From: Methylomonas koyamae
GTDB lineage: Bacteria; Pseudomonadota; Gammaproteobacteria; Methylococcales; Methylomonadaceae
Length of the DNA: 64,000 bases
Assembly (NCBI RefSeq): GCF_019669905.1
Contig: NZ_AP019777.1
Coordinates: 930,001 to 994,000 of the forward strand
Reading direction: 5' to 3'
Shown: positions 1-8,177 of the stretch, piece after piece
How the letters are laid out: each line of letters starts with the position of its first letter
Numbering within the stretch: position 1 is the first letter of the stretch
Position numbers and translations under genes: made by a program
Notes under the pieces: generated by a model
Databases searched by the model: none
What the model saw: only the letters and a program-made list of their open reading frames with translations
What the model was told of the DNA's origin: nothing

Positions 1-1
1 C

Positions 2-280
2 GATACCGTGGTTGTTCAAGTCAGAGTGACCGAAGGTAGCCGCGAACGGTTGCAGGCTTTCGAAGGCATCGTTATCGCCAAGCGCAATCGCGGTTTGAAT
101 TCAGCATTTACCGTTAGAAAAATTTCCCACGGCGTCGGCGTCGAGCGCGTATTTCAGACCCACAGCCCTGCGGTCGGCAGTATCGAAGTTAAACGCCGCG
201 GCGATGTGCGCCGCGCCAAGCTGTATTATCTGCGCGATCTGGCCGGTAAAGCCGCACGGATTAAAGAAAGACTTTCTTAA
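2..280 (+). CDS. rplS: 50S ribosomal protein L19 (C-terminal part)
   Basis: Structural protein of the large ribosomal subunit at the 30S-50S interface. The reading frame is open from the first bases of the window, so the N-terminus lies upstream; about 93 residues are visible. The stretches [29 protein letters not shown] and [17 protein letters not shown] are the hallmark L19 core and tail. An apparent GTG at 8 is an internal valine, not a start. The gene ends just before an intrinsic terminator, as expected for the last gene of the usual rpsP-rimM-trmD-rplS operon, although those partners are outside the window. Confidence 0.97.
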   Translation, partial: DTVVVQVRVTEGSRERLQAFEGIVIAKRNRGLNSAFTVRKISHGVGVERVFQTHSPAVGSIEVKRRGDVRRAKLYYLRDLAGKAARIKERLS

Positions 281-318
281 GCCGTTGCTATCCGATTGGC
301 AGCAATCGGGTCGGTTGC

Positions 319-349
319 AAAAAGGCGGCTTCTGGCCGCCTTTTTTTTT
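319..349 (+). terminator. Intrinsic terminator after rplS
   Basis: GGCGGC (324-329) and GCCGCC (335-340) form a 6-bp GC stem, extended by A:T pairs, over a 5-nt loop and followed by nine T residues. It closes the rplS operon. Confidence 0.9.
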
Positions 350-369
350 CCGCTAATTTCGAGTAATCC

Positions 370-879
370 ATGACCTTGCATATTGTTTGGCAGCCAACAG
401 CGGACGCGGAACCGCACACCGTAGGCGTGCCGGTGTTCGGTGTCGAATTGGCGTTAACCTTGCGCGGTTCGGTCATCATCGACGCCTCGTGGCAAATCGA
501 GGCCCATGCCGCAGAAAAGACCCTGCCCGATTTGGCGCTGCAGGTTCGGCAGTATCTACTGGATCCGGATAACAGTCATTTACAGCTCGAACTGTTAACC
601 CAGGGCAGCAAATTCAGCAACAGGGTCTGGAATGCTCTGTCGACAATACCGGTCGGCGTGACGTTAACCTATGCCGAATTGGCAAAACGCTTGGACTCCG
701 CGCCTCGCGCCGTTGCTGCGGGTTGCCGGCGCAACCCCTATGCCGGCATTATTCCTTGCCACCGCGTCGTCGCCAGTAACGGTATCGGCGGCTTCATGGG
801 CCAAGCCGATGGCGAATTCGTAGCGTTAAAAAGCCGGTTGCTCGATTACGAGAGTCGTTTGTGCCGCACGAAATCGTGA
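370..879 (+). CDS. ogt: Methylated-DNA--protein-cysteine methyltransferase
   Basis: Suicide DNA-repair protein that moves the alkyl group from O6-alkylguanine (or O4-alkylthymine) to its own cysteine. The 169-residue product has the C-terminal catalytic domain with PCHRVV (acceptor Cys130), the preceding helix-turn-helix region (VGVTLTYAELAKRL) and the GIGGF segment after the active site. The N-terminal domain is the poorly conserved ribonuclease-like domain of Ogt-type enzymes. The ATG at 370 was chosen as the first in-frame start after the rplS terminator. Its 3' end overlaps the GTG start of xerD by 19 bases, so the two are probably co-translated. Ogt or Ada-C/MGMT naming cannot be separated by sequence alone. 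Confidence 0.92.
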   Translation: MTLHIVWQPTADAEPHTVGVPVFGVELALTLRGSVIIDASWQIEAHAAEKTLPDLALQVRQYLLDPDNSHLQLELLTQGSKFSNRVWNALSTIPVGVTLTYAELAKRLDSAPRAVAAGCRRNPYAGIIPCHRVVASNGIGGFMGQADGEFVALKSRLLDYESRLCRTKS

Positions 880-1760
880 ATTCGGCCCAAGCCATAGAGG
901 CTTTCTTGAATGCGCTGTGGTTGGAGTTCGGTTTGAGCGATAACACGCTGGCGGCCTACGGCAGCGACTTGAAACAATTTGCCGTGTGGCTGAAGCATAA
1001 GGAACTGCCGGCGGCAGACGATACCGATGTCCGCGGCTTTCTGGCCAGCCAGCGCCGAGCCGGCATTTCGAGCCGCTCCGCGGCGCGCAAATTATCCTGC
1101 TTGAAGCGGTTTTATGGCTATTTGCTGCGAGAGGCAAAAATCGCCGCCGATCCCACTCAATTAATAGACGCGCCGCAATTAGGCCGATATTTGCCCGGTT
1201 CGCTGTCCGAGAGCGATGTCGAAGCGTTGCTTCTAGCTCCGGAAATCACTAGTACGCTGGGGTTTCGGGATCGAGCCATGCTGGAGATCTTATATGCGAC
1301 TGGACTGCGCGTCTCAGAATTGGTCGGTTTGAGTTTTTCGCAGGTCAATTTTCGCCAAGGGTGTTTGCGGGTCATCGGCAAAGGCGATAAGGAACGTTTG
1401 GTCCCGGTCGGCGAAGAAGCGATCGAATGGGTCGAACGTTACATTAGTGGCGCCAGACAGGCATTGCTGGCCGGTCGGCAATCCGATTATTTATTCGTCA
1501 CCGCACGCGGCGGCGCCATGACACGCCAGGCTTTTTGGCATATCATCAAACGCTATGCCAAGCAGGCCGGGATCGACAAGCACTTGTCGCCGCATACCTT
1601 GCGCCATGCGTTTGCGACGCACTTGTTAAACCACGGTGCCGACCTGCGCGTGGTGCAGTTGTTGCTGGGCCATTCCGATCTGTCGACGACGCAGATTTAC
1701 ACGCATATCGCCCAGCAGCGTTTAAAAGAACTTCATCGCCAACACCACCCCAGAGGTTAA
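861..1760 (+). CDS. xerD: Tyrosine recombinase XerD
   Basis: Site-specific recombinase that, with XerC, resolves chromosome dimers at dif under FtsK control. The 299-residue length is typical. The N-terminal SAM-like core-binding domain (about 1-90) is followed by the catalytic domain. Visible catalytic elements are ATGLRVSEL (Arg), HTLRHAFATHLL (His, Arg), LLLGHSDLSTTQIYTH (His, and Tyr nucleophile) and the C-terminal HPRG tail, which is closer to XerD than XerC. The start is GTG, overlapping the end of ogt; the codon choice rests on family length. lpxA follows two bases after the stop, making ogt-xerD-lpxA a tight unit. The neighbours are not the usual dsbC-recJ partners of enterobacterial xerD. 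Confidence 0.93.
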   Translation: MPHEIVNSAQAIEAFLNALWLEFGLSDNTLAAYGSDLKQFAVWLKHKELPAADDTDVRGFLASQRRAGISSRSAARKLSCLKRFYGYLLREAKIAADPTQLIDAPQLGRYLPGSLSESDVEALLLAPEITSTLGFRDRAMLEILYATGLRVSELVGLSFSQVNFRQGCLRVIGKGDKERLVPVGEEAIEWVERYISGARQALLAGRQSDYLFVTARGGAMTRQAFWHIIKRYAKQAGIDKHLSPHTLRHAFATHLLNHGADLRVVQLLLGHSDLSTTQIYTHIAQQRLKELHRQHHPRG

Positions 1761-1762
1761 AC

Positions 1763-2548
1763 ATGAGCAATTCGATCCATCCAACGGCTTACGTCGAAAG
1801 CGGCGCGATTTTAGCCGAAAATGTCTGCGTTGGACCGTTTGCTGTAGTCGAAGCCGGCGCCCGAATCGGCGCCGGCAGCCGAATCGGCGCGCACGCCGTA
1901 GTCCACGGCCAGGTGAAAATGGGAGCCGATAATATTCTGCATCCCCACTCGGTGCTGGGCGGATTGCCGCAGGATACCGGTTTCCGTGCCGAAACCGAAT
2001 CCTGGTTGGAAATCGGCGACGGCAACGTGTTTCGGGAAGGTTTCACCGCCCACAGGGCTACCAAAGCCGGTGCTGCCACTATCATCGGTTCGGGCTGTTA
2101 CTTCATGAACAACAGCCATGTCGCTCACGATTGCCGGATTGGCGATAAAACTATTTTCGCCAACAATGTCGCGATCGGCGGCCACGTCGAGGTTGGCGCT
2201 AACGTATTCATGGGCGGCGCGGTGGTGGTCCACCAGTTTTGCCGGATCGGAGCGTATGCCATTGTGCAGGGTACGACCGGTATCAATATGGACGTAATTC
2301 CGTTTACATTGATCGGCGGCCGGCCGGCCAAGCATTACCGGTTGAATATCGTCGGCCTGAGACGGGCCGGCATCGTCGGCGACCGATACAAAGTGCTTTC
2401 CGCTGCATTCAGATTGCTGCGGAATAAAAAAAGCCTCGACGAATTGCAATCTACCGAAGAACTGCAATACTTAAAAGATTGGTTGGCGGCCGAGTCGAAG
2501 CGCGGAATGCACGGCTTCATGTCGATAGCCTCGACCGATAACGAGTAA
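1763..2548 (+). CDS. lpxA: Acyl-ACP--UDP-N-acetylglucosamine O-acyltransferase (LpxA family)
   Basis: LpxA catalyses the first step of lipid A synthesis, moving a 3-hydroxyacyl chain from ACP to UDP-GlcNAc in the cytosol. The 261-residue protein shows the left-handed beta-helix hexapeptide repeats through residue 190, the catalytic His within NSHVAHDC, VHQFCRIGAY and the C-terminal helical NIVGLRRAGI segment. The ATG at 1763 starts two bases after xerD; a longer frame reading back into xerD is not real. The gene is outside the usual lpxD-fabZ-lpxA-lpxB operon and differs from the canonical protein around the active site (FMNNSHVAH instead of the common LMINAHIAH), so it may be a second, diverged LpxA. 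Substrate is therefore inferred. Confidence 0.85.
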   Translation: MSNSIHPTAYVESGAILAENVCVGPFAVVEAGARIGAGSRIGAHAVVHGQVKMGADNILHPHSVLGGLPQDTGFRAETESWLEIGDGNVFREGFTAHRATKAGAATIIGSGCYFMNNSHVAHDCRIGDKTIFANNVAIGGHVEVGANVFMGGAVVVHQFCRIGAYAIVQGTTGINMDVIPFTLIGGRPAKHYRLNIVGLRRAGIVGDRYKVLSAAFRLLRNKKSLDELQSTEELQYLKDWLAAESKRGMHGFMSIASTDNE

Positions 2549-2637
2549 AAAGAAGCCTGGCCCGTTGCGAATCTGGGCTCAACCGGTTCAGTGACAATTT
2601 GGGCGCCTAAATCGGCACAACGTTAGTACTAATCGCC

Positions 2638-3060
2638 ATGAAAATACATGTAATCGACAATGCCGGGCAAATCGAGCCGTTGCTGCTGATGGCCGAAGCC
2701 GAGGTGGCGTTCTATATCGACGAGATAAGGGCGCTGAATGCCGCGGAACAGGATAAGCCCGGGTTGATTTTGTTGAATTATGCGCTGCGCGGCGCGGACA
2801 CCGCCGAATACACCGGCTTGCTACTGAACGCCAGTCCGGCCAGCAATATCGTTATCATCGGCGACGATCTGGCGACCGAGCAAGTGGTCAATTGCATAAT
2901 GGCCGGCGCCAAGGGCTACCAAAACAGCGGTTCGCTGGCGGTTTATATCAATCGCATGATTCGGGCCGTGGCGGCTGGGGAAGCTTGGTTGAGCCGTAAA
3001 CTGGTCGCCAGCCTATTGGATGCCATCCATAAAAACTATGCCGGCCAGGATGCCTTGTAG
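2638..3060 (+). CDS. Receiver-like protein lacking the phosphoacceptor (pseudo-receiver)
   Basis: The 140-residue protein follows the receiver-domain pattern of NarL/LuxR-type regulators: an N-terminal strand (KIHVIDN), a central hydrophobic strand (LILLNYALRG), IVIIGDDLATEQV, then the AGAKGY and IRAVAAGEAWLSRKL segments typical of the receiver-to-HTH linker. No HTH follows; the protein stops after about 20 more residues. The phosphorylated Asp is replaced by Asn47 and the conserved Lys after GAKGY by Gln/Asn. It is therefore probably a phosphorylation-independent receiver or partner protein. No clear Shine-Dalgarno is visible. It is convergent with the TonB receptor gene, one base away. The family assignment is from pattern only. 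Confidence 0.7.
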   Translation: MKIHVIDNAGQIEPLLLMAEAEVAFYIDEIRALNAAEQDKPGLILLNYALRGADTAEYTGLLLNASPASNIVIIGDDLATEQVVNCIMAGAKGYQNSGSLAVYINRMIRAVAAGEAWLSRKLVASLLDAIHKNYAGQDAL

Positions 3061-3061
3061 A

Positions 3062-5200
3062 TCAGTAGTGTAAACCCACTTCGAAGTAAAACATCTGGCC
3101 GCTGATCGGCAGATTGTAAGGATAGCTAGCCGTGGCCGGTTCCGTACCGCGAGCATCCAGCAAATTGCGGGCAGAAGCCGTCAAATCCAGATAACCCATC
3201 AATTTTTTCGCGTTCAGCGTCAGGTCTACCGTTTCGTAATCTTTTAATTGTCTGCTGTCGCCGGGACTGCTCAGCCGGTGGCCGATCCAGTTGATCTGGG
3301 TTTGGATTTGCCATTTGGGCAGGAAATTCCAGGCCAGGGCCGAATATACATGGTGTTCGGGAACATTGCTGACCCGGGTGTGGGTCGCTTCGTTGCGGGC
3401 AAATTGCCAGGCATAATTGCCGCGCAAATTCCAATCCGGCAGAAACTTCCAATCCCATTCGAACTCGCTGCCGTAACCGTCCTGACCGGGCGTGTTCTGT
3501 TCCGTCAGGGTTGTGGACGAGGCAATCGGACCGCTGATCAGATCGTGAATTTCGTAATGGTATAAATTCAACGCGGTTCTGAGCGTTTTGCTCGGATGGT
3601 AGTCGAAGGCCAGCTCGGTGGTGGCGATGGTTTCCGGACTCAAACTCGGATTGCCCAGAAATAGCGTGCTGTTTTGTTGGTATTGCTCCAAAAAGCTCGG
3701 AGCGCGGTAAGCTTGGCCGTAAAGCAATTTGCCGGTGAAATGTTCGTTGACGTCCCAAACCAGTGCCGCCCGCGGGTTTAGTGTGCTGCCGAAGTCGGAA
3801 TAGTGGTCGAAACGCAAGCCGGTCGTCAAATGCCAATCCGGGGCGAATTGCCATTCGTCTTGAAATGCCGCCGACCAGATGTCGCGGTGGTGGTCGTCCA
3901 GGAACGTGAAGGGCGTGTCGGTCAGATTTTGCAGCGGGCCGCCGAGATTGGCGATGCCGGCCCCGTAGTTACGGGCTTCCCGGGTGTTGAGTTCCTCGTA
4001 ACGGAAGCCGGTGATCATCCTGATGATATGGTTGGAGAACCCTTTGTAAATACTGGTCAGTTCGAAACTGGGTACTGTGTTTTTGAAGCCGGCGACGAAA
4101 CGTAAACCGTTTGGAAACGGCACGAAGGCATTGATCAATCCCGGTTGGCCGGTGACGTTGCCGCTGGCGTCCAGTGGCAGTATCGATCCCGGCGGAAAGC
4201 CGTAAATGTCGGCCGCAACGTCGGTATGCAAGAAGCTGGCGTGGGCTTGCAATTCCCAATCCTGCAAATCGTCCTCCGTCGAATAACGGATGTCGGCCAG
4301 ATAATTGCTGCCGTTGCCTTTGCCGCGGTTGTCCAAAGCGCCGAAAGCGCCCGACCTAAAGCTGTAGTCCGATTCGTTAAAAGCCCAGAATCCCAAGTCC
4401 CAATGTTTGCGTTGCAGATTCAGATGGCCGTTCCAGCGTTCGTTTTGAGTTTGCATCGGCCCCGGCGCCAGCGACGCGCGCGTCGCCAACAGTTGGTCGA
4501 TCTGGCTTTGCGCGTCGGCCTTGATGATCCGGTCGGGATCGGCGCCGTTGTGGCTGTATTGCAGACTGCCGGCTACGTCCCAGCCTTGCCATTTGCCGCC
4601 GTATTGGCCCCAGGCGCTTTTGGTATCGGCATTGCCGCCGCGCGCGCCGACGTTAAGCCCGTCGATATCGGCCGCTTTCTTGGTGACGATGTTGATCACG
4701 CCGGCAAAGGCGTCGGCGCCGTACAGCGCGGACCCCGGCCCGCGAATTACTTCGACGCGCTGGATGTTTTCCACCGGCATAATCATGCCGGCCATGTGCG
4801 TGCCCTGGTAAGGTACCGAAAAGCGGGTGCCGTTGATCATCAACAACACTTCGGAATTGGTTTCGTTGCGGATGCCGCGCATCGTATAACTGTAATCGTT
4901 GGTTACCGGCTGGATCGTGACGTGCATGCCGGGCACGGTTTCCAGCACCTCGTGCAATTCGGTGGCGCCCATTGCCGCGATTTGCTCGGCGGTGATGACG
5001 CTGGTGACGGCTGCGGATTGGGCGATGGGTTTGGCGGTGCCGGAGGCGATTGCAACCGAGATATTGGCCAGCTCCGCCGGCGACATATCCAGCAATTCGT
5101 TCATGCTTTGCTCTGCGTGCGCCGCTTGGCCGATCAGCGTCAGCCATAAACCCGGTTGGAACAGTCGTTTCTTCAAAGCTCCCGGCATAAGTAATCTCAT
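3062..5200 (-). CDS. TonB-dependent outer-membrane receptor
   Basis: Outer-membrane beta-barrel that imports a ligand with energy from TonB-ExbBD. The 712-residue protein has a signal peptide ending AHA|E near residue 30, a short N-terminal MNELLDMSPAELANISV motif typical of receptors linked to YfiR-type operons, the plug domain (VTSVITAEQI... about 60-170, with VEVIRGPGSALYGADAFAGVINIVTK), and a barrel ending in an aromatic residue (FYFEVGLHY). Its ATG overlaps the stop of the upstream GGDEF-EAL gene by four bases. The ligand cannot be read from sequence; the operon suggests a signalling or regulated-uptake role rather than simple siderophore import. Confidence 0.92.
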   Translation of the reverse strand: MRLLMPGALKKRLFQPGLWLTLIGQAAHAEQSMNELLDMSPAELANISVAIASGTAKPIAQSAAVTSVITAEQIAAMGATELHEVLETVPGMHVTIQPVTNDYSYTMRGIRNETNSEVLLMINGTRFSVPYQGTHMAGMIMPVENIQRVEVIRGPGSALYGADAFAGVINIVTKKAADIDGLNVGARGGNADTKSAWGQYGGKWQGWDVAGSLQYSHNGADPDRIIKADAQSQIDQLLATRASLAPGPMQTQNERWNGHLNLQRKHWDLGFWAFNESDYSFRSGAFGALDNRGKGNGSNYLADIRYSTEDDLQDWELQAHASFLHTDVAADIYGFPPGSILPLDASGNVTGQPGLINAFVPFPNGLRFVAGFKNTVPSFELTSIYKGFSNHIIRMITGFRYEELNTREARNYGAGIANLGGPLQNLTDTPFTFLDDHHRDIWSAAFQDEWQFAPDWHLTTGLRFDHYSDFGSTLNPRAALVWDVNEHFTGKLLYGQAYRAPSFLEQYQQNSTLFLGNPSLSPETIATTELAFDYHPSKTLRTALNLYHYEIHDLISGPIASSTTLTEQNTPGQDGYGSEFEWDWKFLPDWNLRGNYAWQFARNEATHTRVSNVPEHHVYSALAWNFLPKWQIQTQINWIGHRLSSPGDSRQLKDYETVDLTLNAKKLMGYLDLTASARNLLDARGTEPATASYPYNLPISGQMFYFEVGLHY

Positions 5201-7557
5201 AGTTCCCGTAAAGGCACCGGCTTGGCGATGCCGTAACCTTGCGCGTAATTGACGCCCAGGGTTTGCAGTAAATCAAAGATAGACTTGTTTTCGACAAATT
5301 CGGCAATTGTTTTCTTGCCCATCACGTGGGCGACTTCGTTGATCGACTTCACCATCGTCAGATCCACCCGGTCTTCTAGGATGTCTTTGACGAACAAGCC
5401 GTCGATTTTCAGATAATCGACCGGCAGGTTTTTCAAATAAGCGAACGAGGATAAGCCGCTGCCGAAATCGTCCAGCGAAAACGAACACCCCTTTCCGCGC
5501 AGCGACTCCATGAACTGGCGGGCGTAAGACAGGTTGCTGATCGCCGCGGTCTCGGTGACCTCGAAGCAGATTTTCTCGGTCGGGATCCGCCATTTCTGGA
5601 ATTGTTCGCCGATGAAACTCAGCATGGATTGGTCCGACAGCGACAGGCCCGACAGATTGACCGAACACATTTCCAGGCGACGCAGCAAATCGGGCGTGGT
5701 AGCCAAATACTCGAATAGCGTGGCGATGACCCAGCGGTCCAGCGGCGGCGCCATGTTGTAGCGTTCCGCGGCCGGTAAAAACGCGCCGGGCGGTATGATT
5801 TTGCCCTGGTCGTCGCGGTAGCGGATCAGGGTCTCGAAATGCAAGGCCTCGTGGTTATGGGTCAGCGGCACGATCAACTGGCCGAACAACTGGAAGCGGT
5901 TTTGTTCGATGCCCAGCCGAATTTTTTCCACCCACTGCATTTCGCCCTGGCGCAAGGTCAATTCCTCGTCGTCCGGGCTGAATACGTGCACCCGGTTGCG
6001 GCCCTTCTCTTTCGCGGCATAGCAGGCGGCGTCGGCCTCTTTCAGCACGTCGACCGCGTTGCCGCTGGAGCGGTTGATCGGCGCCACGCCGATGCTGACG
6101 CCGATGCTGAAACTGCGGCTTTCCCAGGCGAACTGGAAGTCGCAAATCGCATTGCGCAATTTTTCGCCGGTGACCACGGCCTGCTCCAGCGAGCAATAGG
6201 ACATCAGGATGCCGAACTCGTCGCCGCCCAGCCGCGCCAAAATATCCATTTTTCGGACCTGTTGCCGCAACACCTCGCCGAGTTGCCGTAGCAGTTCGTC
6301 GCCGGCCAAATGGCCGCAGGTATCGTTGACGATCTTGAATTGATCCAGGTCCAGGTAACACAACACGTGGCTGCTGTCGTCGGTTTGCGCCTGCAACACC
6401 AGGTTCTGGATATGGATATCGAATTGGCGGCGGTTGACCAGTCCGGTCAATTCGTCGTGGCTGGCCTGGTAGGCGATTTTTTCCGACAGCCGGCGGGTTT
6501 CGGTGATGTCTTCGCAGACCAGCAGCAAATGCGGCAAATTGTTTTCGTCCTTGACCAGGCGCGCGGTTTCCCTGACCCAAATCGTATTGCCGTTGCGGCA
6601 GACGATGCGGCTTTCCAGCTTGTGCACCTGTTCCGGATGGTTGCGGCAAATTTGCAGAAATTGGTTGCAATTGCCGATGTCCTCCGGATGGGCGAAGTTG
6701 AAGATCGAACAACCCTGCAATTCTTCGACGCCCAGCCCCAATTGGCGGGCGCCGAAGCGGTTTACCGAGATAATCTGCCCGTCCATGTCCAGGTTGAACA
6801 CCATGGTCGGGTTGTTGTCGTAGAGCGCCTGGTAGTTGTTCTTGACGCTGACCAGCGCTTTGTTCTGGGTTTCTACCGTGTCGAGCATGTCGTTGAAGGC
6901 ATCGACCAGGATGCCCATTTCGTCGCTGCTATGTTTCTCGGCGCGCAACGAATAATCGTGGCCGCGGCTGACTTTTTGCGCCGTGTGCGCCAATTGGGCG
7001 ATCGGTTTGGCGACCCGGTTCAGCAGCGGCGCCGTCAGCAGAAAGGTAATGAACAGCGCGACGAACAGCACCAGCAGCACCACGCCGACGAATTTCAATT
7101 CCCGCCAGAACGCGGTGCTCAAATCGGAGCACAAATACACCGCGCCGATGATCTCGTCGTCCACCAGCATCGGTTGGTAAACGTATAACGACAATTGGTC
7201 GAAGTGGGTGCGCAGGCCTTGCAGGCTGTCCGGGCAAGCGGCCGTCGGTTTGTCCAGCGCAGTAAACAAGCCGCCCTGTTTGTCGTAAACGCAGGCGCTG
7301 CGCAGATCGGGCAGATTGGCCAACGATGCCAGGTTTTCCTTAGCCAGATTGGAATCGTCGAACATCACGGCCGCGATACTGCGGTTGGCGATCAGGCCGG
7401 CGACCGCGAGCAGGTCGTCCTGCGCCTTGCGCTTGACGTCACTGATATTGATCGTGACCAGTATCAGTAAAGCCAGCAGCATCGAAAACAAGCTGGACGT
7501 AATTGCTATGGTGAACAACTTGGACTTGATCGACAGCCGGGCGAAGAATTTACTCAA
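5197..7557 (-). CDS. CHASE8-HAMP-PAS-GGDEF-EAL membrane sensor (YfiN-like)
   Basis: Membrane c-di-GMP enzyme of 786 residues. Order: TM1 (about 15-38), a periplasmic CHASE8-like sensor, TM2 (about 155-180), HAMP with DEMGILVDAFNDML, PAS (about 245-350), GGDEF with intact RLGGDEFGIL, and an EAL domain. The EAL signature reads ETLIR with the metal-binding Glu kept, and DDFGSGLSSF and KIDGLFVKDI are present, so both cyclase and phosphodiesterase activities look possible. The start is TTG, preceded by an AGGGGG ribosome site, and overlaps the yfiR stop by eight bases. By analogy with the P. aeruginosa YfiBNR system, the upstream YfiR homologue should restrain the periplasmic sensor. Direction of activity is unknown. 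Confidence 0.92.
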   Translation of the reverse strand: MSKFFARLSIKSKLFTIAITSSLFSMLLALLILVTINISDVKRKAQDDLLAVAGLIANRSIAAVMFDDSNLAKENLASLANLPDLRSACVYDKQGGLFTALDKPTAACPDSLQGLRTHFDQLSLYVYQPMLVDDEIIGAVYLCSDLSTAFWRELKFVGVVLLVLFVALFITFLLTAPLLNRVAKPIAQLAHTAQKVSRGHDYSLRAEKHSSDEMGILVDAFNDMLDTVETQNKALVSVKNNYQALYDNNPTMVFNLDMDGQIISVNRFGARQLGLGVEELQGCSIFNFAHPEDIGNCNQFLQICRNHPEQVHKLESRIVCRNGNTIWVRETARLVKDENNLPHLLLVCEDITETRRLSEKIAYQASHDELTGLVNRRQFDIHIQNLVLQAQTDDSSHVLCYLDLDQFKIVNDTCGHLAGDELLRQLGEVLRQQVRKMDILARLGGDEFGILMSYCSLEQAVVTGEKLRNAICDFQFAWESRSFSIGVSIGVAPINRSSGNAVDVLKEADAACYAAKEKGRNRVHVFSPDDEELTLRQGEMQWVEKIRLGIEQNRFQLFGQLIVPLTHNHEALHFETLIRYRDDQGKIIPPGAFLPAAERYNMAPPLDRWVIATLFEYLATTPDLLRRLEMCSVNLSGLSLSDQSMLSFIGEQFQKWRIPTEKICFEVTETAAISNLSYARQFMESLRGKGCSFSLDDFGSGLSSFAYLKNLPVDYLKIDGLFVKDILEDRVDLTMVKSINEVAHVMGKKTIAEFVENKSIFDLLQTLGVNYAQGYGIAKPVPLREL

Positions 7558-8131
7558 CTTCGCCCCCTTCGACCAGCGTGGCGACTTCGATCAGTTTGGC
7601 GCTGACGCTGAGGCCGTTTTTTTTCAACGCCTTCAGATTGATGTGCAATTTGACTTTAGCGTCGTCCAGTACGAAGCCGATCATGCCGCCGGATTCGGCA
7701 AAAAACGGTTGGCTGCTGACGGTCAGGGCGGTTTTCAACGAGCCCACCGTCAACACGCCGGCCATGGCTTGCTCGGGGCGCTGGTCCGGATTGTCGAAGT
7801 AGGCGATGTCGCAATCGCGGGCCTGCTTGGCCGAATCGTAGCGGATCAGTTTGATCGGCTTGTCTTGGACGGTTTTAGTTTCCAGCGGATCGAGCAAGTG
7901 GCCGAACGGGTCGTTGCCGATAATGCAAATATTGAAGGTTGGGCTGGTTTTGGCCGGCCAGGTAATGAATTTGGTGAAATTGTATAGGTAAGCCGCTTTG
8001 ACCTTGTATTCCAATTCGTTGTCTTCGGCCTGGGCTTTGGGGAGGCTGCACCAGCATAAGACTGTCCAGCCGAAGGCGACGCAAATGCGCCGCAGTGGCC
8101 GTGCCTCAGCAAAAGAAAAAACGGAAACCAA
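7550..8131 (-). CDS. yfiR: YfiR-family periplasmic regulator (DUF4154)
   Basis: Small periplasmic protein that in Pseudomonas binds and represses the diguanylate cyclase YfiN. The 193-residue product has an N-terminal signal peptide ending AQA|E (about residue 35), then KVKAAYLYNFTKFITWP, the signature of the YfiR family, and the closing GGMIGFVLDDAKVKLHINL segment. The start is TTG with GGCAGG seven bases upstream; no ATG or GTG gives a complete signal peptide. It is the first gene of a three-gene operon whose members overlap by 8 and 4 bases, which argues for a functional unit of inhibitor, membrane c-di-GMP enzyme and outer-membrane receptor. Confidence 0.88.
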   Translation of the reverse strand: MVSVFSFAEARPLRRICVAFGWTVLCWCSLPKAQAEDNELEYKVKAAYLYNFTKFITWPAKTSPTFNICIIGNDPFGHLLDPLETKTVQDKPIKLIRYDSAKQARDCDIAYFDNPDQRPEQAMAGVLTVGSLKTALTVSSQPFFAESGGMIGFVLDDAKVKLHINLKALKKNGLSVSAKLIEVATLVEGGEVE

Positions 8132-8177
8132 GTTATTGCCTGCCGGAAAAAATCATCAGGCAAGAATAGTTGAAAAA

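Noticed and set aside
1535..1762. Upstream extension of lpxA
   Set aside because: It lies within xerD in another frame; the family N-terminus is at 1763.
4145..5149. Long open frame opposite the TonB receptor gene
   Set aside because: It is a shadow frame; the minus-strand protein has a signal peptide, plug and barrel motifs, while this one has no recognisable feature or start context.
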